Of a stretch of 64,000 nt of DNA, positions 60,631-64,000 are shown one piece after another; within the stretch, counting starts at the first letter, position 1; every line of letters starts with the position of its first letter. Both the position numbers and the translations under genes were made by a program. The notes below the pieces were generated by a model, which was given only the letters and a program-made list of their open reading frames with translations, did not search any database and was not told the DNA's origin. Origin of the DNA: Palsa-295 sp963785585 (GTDB lineage: Bacteria > Acidobacteriota > Terriglobia > Acidiferrales > UBA7541); assembly GCA_963785585.1 (NCBI GenBank), contig CAWAVW010000004.1, positions 1,426,001-1,490,000 on the forward strand, read 5' to 3'.

Positions 60631-61284
60631 ATGGCACAGCACACACTGCGGGAACGAGGTTCCGAGCCGCCGATTGAAGTGAAGCAAAGCGCGCGAGGGG
60701 CGCGCGAGTACGTGCGGCTTGAAGACTTTACGGATTGCCTACTGGAAGCGTACGACGGGGTGGCGCGGCGTGCGTATCAGAAATTTGTTTTGCGCGGGTC
60801 GAAACCCGGCGGAGAGCTGGACGATTGGCTCCAGGCGGAGCAGGAGCTGGGCACGAATCTGAAGGTGGATTTGGCGGAATCCAAACGAACCATTCATGCC
60901 ATGGTGAGCATCGAAGGAGTAAACCATTCGGAGATTCGGGTGGCGATCGAGGGAAGATGGCTGATGGTGCTGGGTTCGCAAGAATTGTCGTTTGCGGACG
61001 CTCCGCTGGCGGAATTGTGCGGGCTGGAATGGAATTCGGCGTCGGGAACGGCGGTCGAGATCCGCTCGGGAATCGACGAGGAGTTGCGGCGCGCGTGCGC
61101 TCTGGCGAACGGCGAGAAAGAGCAGAACGAAGACGATGACGACGACGAGGAGACTTTGAGGATGCGGTGGGGTTCGCAGCCGTTTTGCGTGGTTGCGTTG
61201 CCGGCGGAAGTGGATGCGACGCGAAGCCAGGCGGTGATGGCGAGCGGGGTGTTAGCGATTCGAATGGCGAAAGTGGAACGATAA
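60631..61284 (+). CDS. DUF2934 and Hsp20-like domain protein
   Basis: Predicted 217 aa. A DUF2934 motif (ARRAYQKFVLRGSKPGGELDDWLQAEQEL-like) lies at about residues 45-80, followed by an alpha-crystallin-like beta sandwich (RTIHAMVSIEGVNHSEIRVAIEGRWLMVLGSQE) that resembles Hsp20 chaperones. An acidic stretch (EDDDDDEE) interrupts the C-terminal part. DUF2934 plus Hsp20 occurs in acidobacterial stress proteins. The ATG 60631 has SD AAGGAGAG; an earlier ATG at 60598 would overlap the preceding gene by 23 bases. Probably co-transcribed with the pseudo-receiver gene. Confidence 0.78.
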   Translation: MAQHTLRERGSEPPIEVKQSARGAREYVRLEDFTDCLLEAYDGVARRAYQKFVLRGSKPGGELDDWLQAEQELGTNLKVDLAESKRTIHAMVSIEGVNHSEIRVAIEGRWLMVLGSQELSFADAPLAELCGLEWNSASGTAVEIRSGIDEELRRACALANGEKEQNEDDDDDEETLRMRWGSQPFCVVALPAEVDATRSQAVMASGVLAIRMAKVER

Positions 61285-61300
61285 TCTGGGGGACGGCGCG

Positions 61301-61513
61301 ATGACGTGGTTGCAGGAATTGAGCGAGCTGCGCGGAAAAATCAAGAAGTTGCTGAATGCGGGGTTCGTGGTGGATCCCAGCGAGTACATGCCGAAAACGA
61401 GCGGCTCGAAGTCGCGGGGCGGCGAGGAATTCTTTTCGGCGAATCGTACGAAGGAAACTTCGCCGGCGGGTTCGCGGCGGAGCGGGGACGAGGATCGCAG
61501 CAGCTTGAATTAG
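61301..61513 (+). CDS. Small hydrophilic protein of unknown function
   Basis: Predicted 70 aa. A short amphipathic helix (TWLQELSELRGKIKKLLNAGF) followed by a disordered polar tail. It starts 16 bases after the DUF2934 gene on the same strand, fitting a three-gene operon. No family recognised and the SD is weak (GGGGGACGG). Confidence 0.5.
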   Translation: MTWLQELSELRGKIKKLLNAGFVVDPSEYMPKTSGSKSRGGEEFFSANRTKETSPAGSRRSGDEDRSSLN

Positions 61514-61646
61514 CGCGCACGGCGGTCTTGCGGGCGGGCGGCGGATCCGATTTCATTGGGCACTTTGTTTGTTCTGTTTTATCCCTTGCGTACATTTTGG
61601 AATTTTTTATGCGGCGATGCGCCGGGGTGTGTGCGGACGCGAATGG
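61514..61646. other. Convergent gap
   Basis: 133 bases between converging genes; AT-richer (TTTGTTCTGTTTTATCCC) but without a clear terminator hairpin or repeat. Confidence 0.35.
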
Positions 61647-62489
61647 TTAGGCGTTAGAAGACTGCCGGCGAGAACGCGCGCGGAGGTAGAACCAAACGAT
61701 CGCGCCGACGATGGCAGAGGCGGCGCCGGCGGCCTGGGCGTTGGACATGCCGAAGAAGGAGCGCGGGTTGATGCGAATGAATTCGACGAGGAAGCGAGCG
61801 ACGCCGGTGAGGACGAGATAGGCGGCGAAGACTTCGCCGGGAGGATTTCGGCGCGCGGAGGCGATTGATTTTGCGCCGAGAGTCCACAGGAACCAGGCGA
61901 TGGCGATGGCGACGGCGAGTTCGTAGAGCGGGGTTGGGTGGACGCGATCGGTGGTGGGAACGAGTCCGTTCGGGAAACTGATGCCCCACGGGAGAGATGT
62001 GGGGATGCCGTAATCACCGTCGCCAGAAAGGAAGCAGCCGATGCGTCCGATGCCGTAGCCGAGAGCGGCGGCGGGAGAGCCGGCGTCGAGAATTTCAAGG
62101 AATGTGATGTGCCGAAGAGCGGGCGCGTTTGCGTTTTGCGCGGAGGCGGCGTTTGCGTTGCGTTGGATGCGCGAAGCGACGAGGGCGAAGACGGCGAATC
62201 CGGCGATGAGTCCGCCGAACCATGCGAAGCCGTAGGCGCTGAGGAGAGCGCCGCGCGGGTCGGCGAAGAGTTCGCGAGGAGATTCGAGGACGTGGTAGAG
62301 CTTGGCGCCGACGATGCCGGCGAGGCAGGGCCAGGCGATGAGGGATTCGGCTTCGCCGGAGTCTTTGGGGGCGATGTTGCGGCGGGCGAGGTCGGCGCGG
62401 AGGAGAAAGTAGGCGGCGAGCATGGCGGTGGCGACCATGAGTCCGAAGGTGGGGATGGTGAGGGGGCCGAGGTGGAGGAAGGGGATCAT
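61647..62489 (-). CDS. lgt: Prolipoprotein diacylglyceryl transferase
   Basis: Predicted 280 aa with about seven membrane helices. Lgt attaches diacylglycerol from phosphatidylglycerol to the lipobox Cys of prolipoproteins in the inner membrane. Family features: the N-terminal FLHLGPLTIPTFGLMVA, FAWFGGLIAG (the usual FHGGLIG with Phe for His) and GRIGCFLSGDGDYG (usual GRIGNF with Cys for Asn, as in many non-proteobacterial Lgt), plus VHPTPLYE and RFLVEFIRINPR. Length is normal. Single gene; it would serve the many exported lipoproteins here. Confidence 0.92.
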   Translation of the reverse strand: MIPFLHLGPLTIPTFGLMVATAMLAAYFLLRADLARRNIAPKDSGEAESLIAWPCLAGIVGAKLYHVLESPRELFADPRGALLSAYGFAWFGGLIAGFAVFALVASRIQRNANAASAQNANAPALRHITFLEILDAGSPAAALGYGIGRIGCFLSGDGDYGIPTSLPWGISFPNGLVPTTDRVHPTPLYELAVAIAIAWFLWTLGAKSIASARRNPPGEVFAAYLVLTGVARFLVEFIRINPRSFFGMSNAQAAGAASAIVGAIVWFYLRARSRRQSSNA

Positions 62490-62652
62490 TGTTTGGAGGG
62501 GATAGTATAGCGGGGAAAGGAAAAGGCAGTGGCTAGTGACTAGTGACGAGTGGCTAGAAGGTTCGAAGGAAAAGGCAGTGGCTAGTGACTAGTGGCTAGA
62601 AGGCTCGGTGGGGGTGAGGGTTGGGTGGGTATCGGACGTTGAGATGACGGTT
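62490..62652. repeat. GGCTAGTGACTAGTG short repeats upstream of lgt
   Basis: AAAAGGCAGTGGCTAGTGACTAGTG appears twice, broken here by spacing (62521-62546 and 62572-62597), with further GAGTGGCTAGAAGG copies between: a 40-50-base imperfect tandem repeat unlike the other families. The lgt promoter probably lies at 62490-62520. Confidence 0.7.
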
Positions 62653-63156
62653 TACATGGCTAAACCTGCATCCCATTGGAATTGGGATGCACACAGACGC
62701 GAGCGTCTGTGCCACGAGTGCGAAGCCAAAGCGGAAAGTCAAAAGACCCACCCTTTGCAGAGGCGGCAAAGGATGGGGCACCCAGGTCAAAGGCTAAAAG
62801 CCAAAACAAAAAGCAAAAGCGAAGGCTGGTGCTCCGGGCTGCGTTGGGCCGTAGCGGCGAAGTCGGAGTGACGGTTTACATGGCTGAACCTGCATCCCAT
62901 TGGAAATGGGATGCACACAGACGCGAGCGTCTGTGCCACGGGCTGTGCCACGAAAGCTGGGGCGCGCATAGACGCGAGCGTCTGTGCCACGGCCTGTGCC
63001 ACGGCGTGAGATGGGGGCGAAGGGTTGAGGGTGATGGTGGGACGGGATTTGCAACCAAAGAGGGCACGGGGGCGTCATATGGTGTAGTATCGCGGAAGTG
63101 GAAGGATGCGCCGCAAGTGGCGCAGGGTTTGCCGCAACGCTTGCAGGAGTGCCATC
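62653..63156. repeat. Composite D-E-D units
   Basis: Family D at 62653-62717 (stem GCATCCCATT/AATTGGGATGC with one loop change), family E at 62747-62783, the AAACAAAAAGC tract and TGCGTTGGGCCGTAGCGGCG linker, and a second D at 62876-62940, whose second hairpin recurs alone at 62966-62995. Order and spacing (223 bases) match the arrays at 28.3 and 39 kb. Positions 63003-63156 carry the next gene's leader. Confidence 0.87.
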
Positions 63157-64000
63157 GTGAAAAATTCGCGTGAAGTGATGCTGGCGGGCGTGCTGGGTGT
63201 GTTTCTGGCGCTGGTGCCTGGGGCTGCGTTTGGACAGCATGGCGGCGGTGGCGGGTCGCACGGCGGCGGTGGTGGCGGCGGACATTTTGGCGGAGGCGGC
63301 GGAGCGCCAGCGAGGAGTTCGAGCGCGCCCAGCTCATCGCACGCGTCGAAAAGCGGTGCGCCGGCGGCAACGAATTCGGCGACGACCAGCGGAAAATCGG
63401 CGGCGACGAACGAATCGGGCACGGCTTCGACTAACAGTACGCCGACCAGCACGACGGCGACGACCGGCGCGGCAAGGGGCTGGAGCAATACTTCCAGCGA
63501 TGCGCGGACGACAGGTTTGACGCCCTACACAACGAACTCGGCCGTGCACGCAAATGGCGTGGTCGCTTCCTCGACGCGTCCGTTTAATCCGAATCGGCCC
63601 GTGTATCCCTACTATCCTTATTACTACAACCCGTACTACGGATATGGGTATGGGTTCGGTTATGGAAGCGCGTTTGGGCTTTGCGATCCGTTTTGGGGCT
63701 GCTCGGGATTCGGTTTTGGATACGGCGGCGGGTTTGGATTGGGCTATGGATACGGCGGGGGCTACGGATATCCGCTCTTCAGCTCGAGCGGAACGGTGAG
63801 TTCGGGAACGGGCGCGAACGATGGCGAGCCGGGATGGTCGTATTCGACGCCGAGTCCGGATGGGTCGAATACCGTGAATGCCAATCCGAATGGCGAGGCG
63901 AACGCGGACGAGGCGGCGAGCGGCACTTCGGGTGGCACTACGAACGGAGATGCAAACGGAACGGTGAGCACGGATGGACAGCAAGGAGCTCCGGATGCGT
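63157..64000 (+). CDS. Exported Gly/Ser/Tyr-rich protein, partial at window edge
   Basis: A frame open to the right edge (at least 281 codons, no stop). It starts at GTG 63157 with SD AGGAG about 8 bases upstream. A signal peptide (VMLAGVLGVFLALVPGAAFG) is followed by HGGGG-type glycine runs, a Ser/Thr/Ala-rich linker, then a Tyr/Gly-rich centre (NPYYGYGYGFGYGSAFG, with two Cys in CDPFWGCSG) and an Asn/Gly/Ala tail. It resembles acidobacterial surface or matrix-like 'GYG' proteins; function unknown. No stop codon occurs before position 64000. Confidence 0.8.
   Translation, partial: MKNSREVMLAGVLGVFLALVPGAAFGQHGGGGGSHGGGGGGGHFGGGGGAPARSSSAPSSSHASKSGAPAATNSATTSGKSAATNESGTASTNSTPTSTTATTGAARGWSNTSSDARTTGLTPYTTNSAVHANGVVASSTRPFNPNRPVYPYYPYYYNPYYGYGYGFGYGSAFGLCDPFWGCSGFGFGYGGGFGLGYGYGGGYGYPLFSSSGTVSSGTGANDGEPGWSYSTPSPDGSNTVNANPNGEANADEAASGTSGGTTNGDANGTVSTDGQQGAPDA

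Noticed and set aside
59499..60644. 381-codon frame on the minus strand
   Set aside because: Antisense to the pseudo-receiver gene, with no SD and no domain.

Overview
The window is about 64 kb of GC-rich DNA (around 60-65% by eye) from a free-living, probably aerobic Gram-negative heterotroph. I infer an acidobacterium (Terriglobia-like), because of the many secreted proteins, the DUF3300/DUF2950 pair, the squalene-hopene cyclase, the GAF-ANTAR regulator, the uronate isomerase and arabinofuranosidase, and the very repeat-rich intergenic DNA. No rRNA or ribosomal-protein genes are present to settle it. I see no phage, IS transposase, plasmid replication genes or CRISPR array.

Layout. 1-12.5 kb: MutS-related membrane ATPase, small secreted protein, GAF-ANTAR regulator, CutC, secreted unknown, CocE/NonD hydrolase, RibD/DHFR-like reductase, uronate isomerase, membrane protein. 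13-18.4 kb: EF-G-like GTPase, a tRNA-Arg(UCG)/GIY-YIG nuclease locus surrounded by tRNA fragments, M3 peptidase. 18.6-28.3 kb: HAD phosphatase, Baeyer-Villiger-type monooxygenase, SDR, amidohydrolase, HEAT-repeat protein, membrane alpha/beta hydrolase. 29-39 kb: PMT-like glycosyltransferase with TPRs, DUF3300 and DUF2950 proteins, secreted and membrane unknowns, CPBP protease, PilZ protein, two small proteins. 39-51.5 kb: REC-GGDEF diguanylate cyclase, YbaY-META protein, HerA-like ATPase, Gly/Asn-rich secreted protein, GH51 arabinofuranosidase, frameshifted MFS transporter, serine beta-lactamase-like protein. 52-64 kb: squalene-hopene cyclase, M28 peptidase, small His/Ala-rich protein, NarL-type two-component pair (4-base overlap), pseudo-receiver, DUF2934/Hsp20-like protein, Lgt, and a partial secreted Gly-rich protein running off the right edge.

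The genes are mostly single transcription units; clear operons are few (kinase plus regulator; pseudo-receiver plus DUF2934 protein plus small ORF; PilZ plus CPBP; perhaps DUF3300 plus DUF2950). Common themes are breakdown of plant-derived sugars and peptides outside the cytoplasm (GH51, UxaC, M3, M28, CocE, amidohydrolase, beta-lactamase-like) and envelope functions (SHC, Lgt, glycosyltransferase, secreted unknowns).

The most distinctive content lies between the genes. Nearly every gap over 200 bases is built from a small set of hairpin families. I name them: A (GGCGGGC/GCCCGCC stem), B (CGAACC/GGTTCG stem), C (CGACG/CGTCG stem), D (two hairpins, CCCATT/AATGGG then ACAGACGC/GCGTCTGT), E (CCCTTTGC/GGCAAAGG stem), F (GCGGTGG/CCACCGC stem), G (AGACG/CGTCT, usually after a longer GC stem), H (arrays of six-base units such as AAAGGC, AAAGCA, AACGGC), I (ACACAGAGGGCACGGAG-type purine-rich tract) and K (GTTAGC/GCTAAC stem). 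Stems differ between copies by paired, compensating changes, and almost all copies lie in the same orientation whatever the gene direction. The second striking locus is the tRNA-Arg(UCG) gene at 15.6 kb, with a GIY-YIG nuclease gene starting 6 bases after its CCA end and four copies of the tRNA's first 25 bases fused to a 16-base perfect palindrome. These two are my candidates for undescribed biology.
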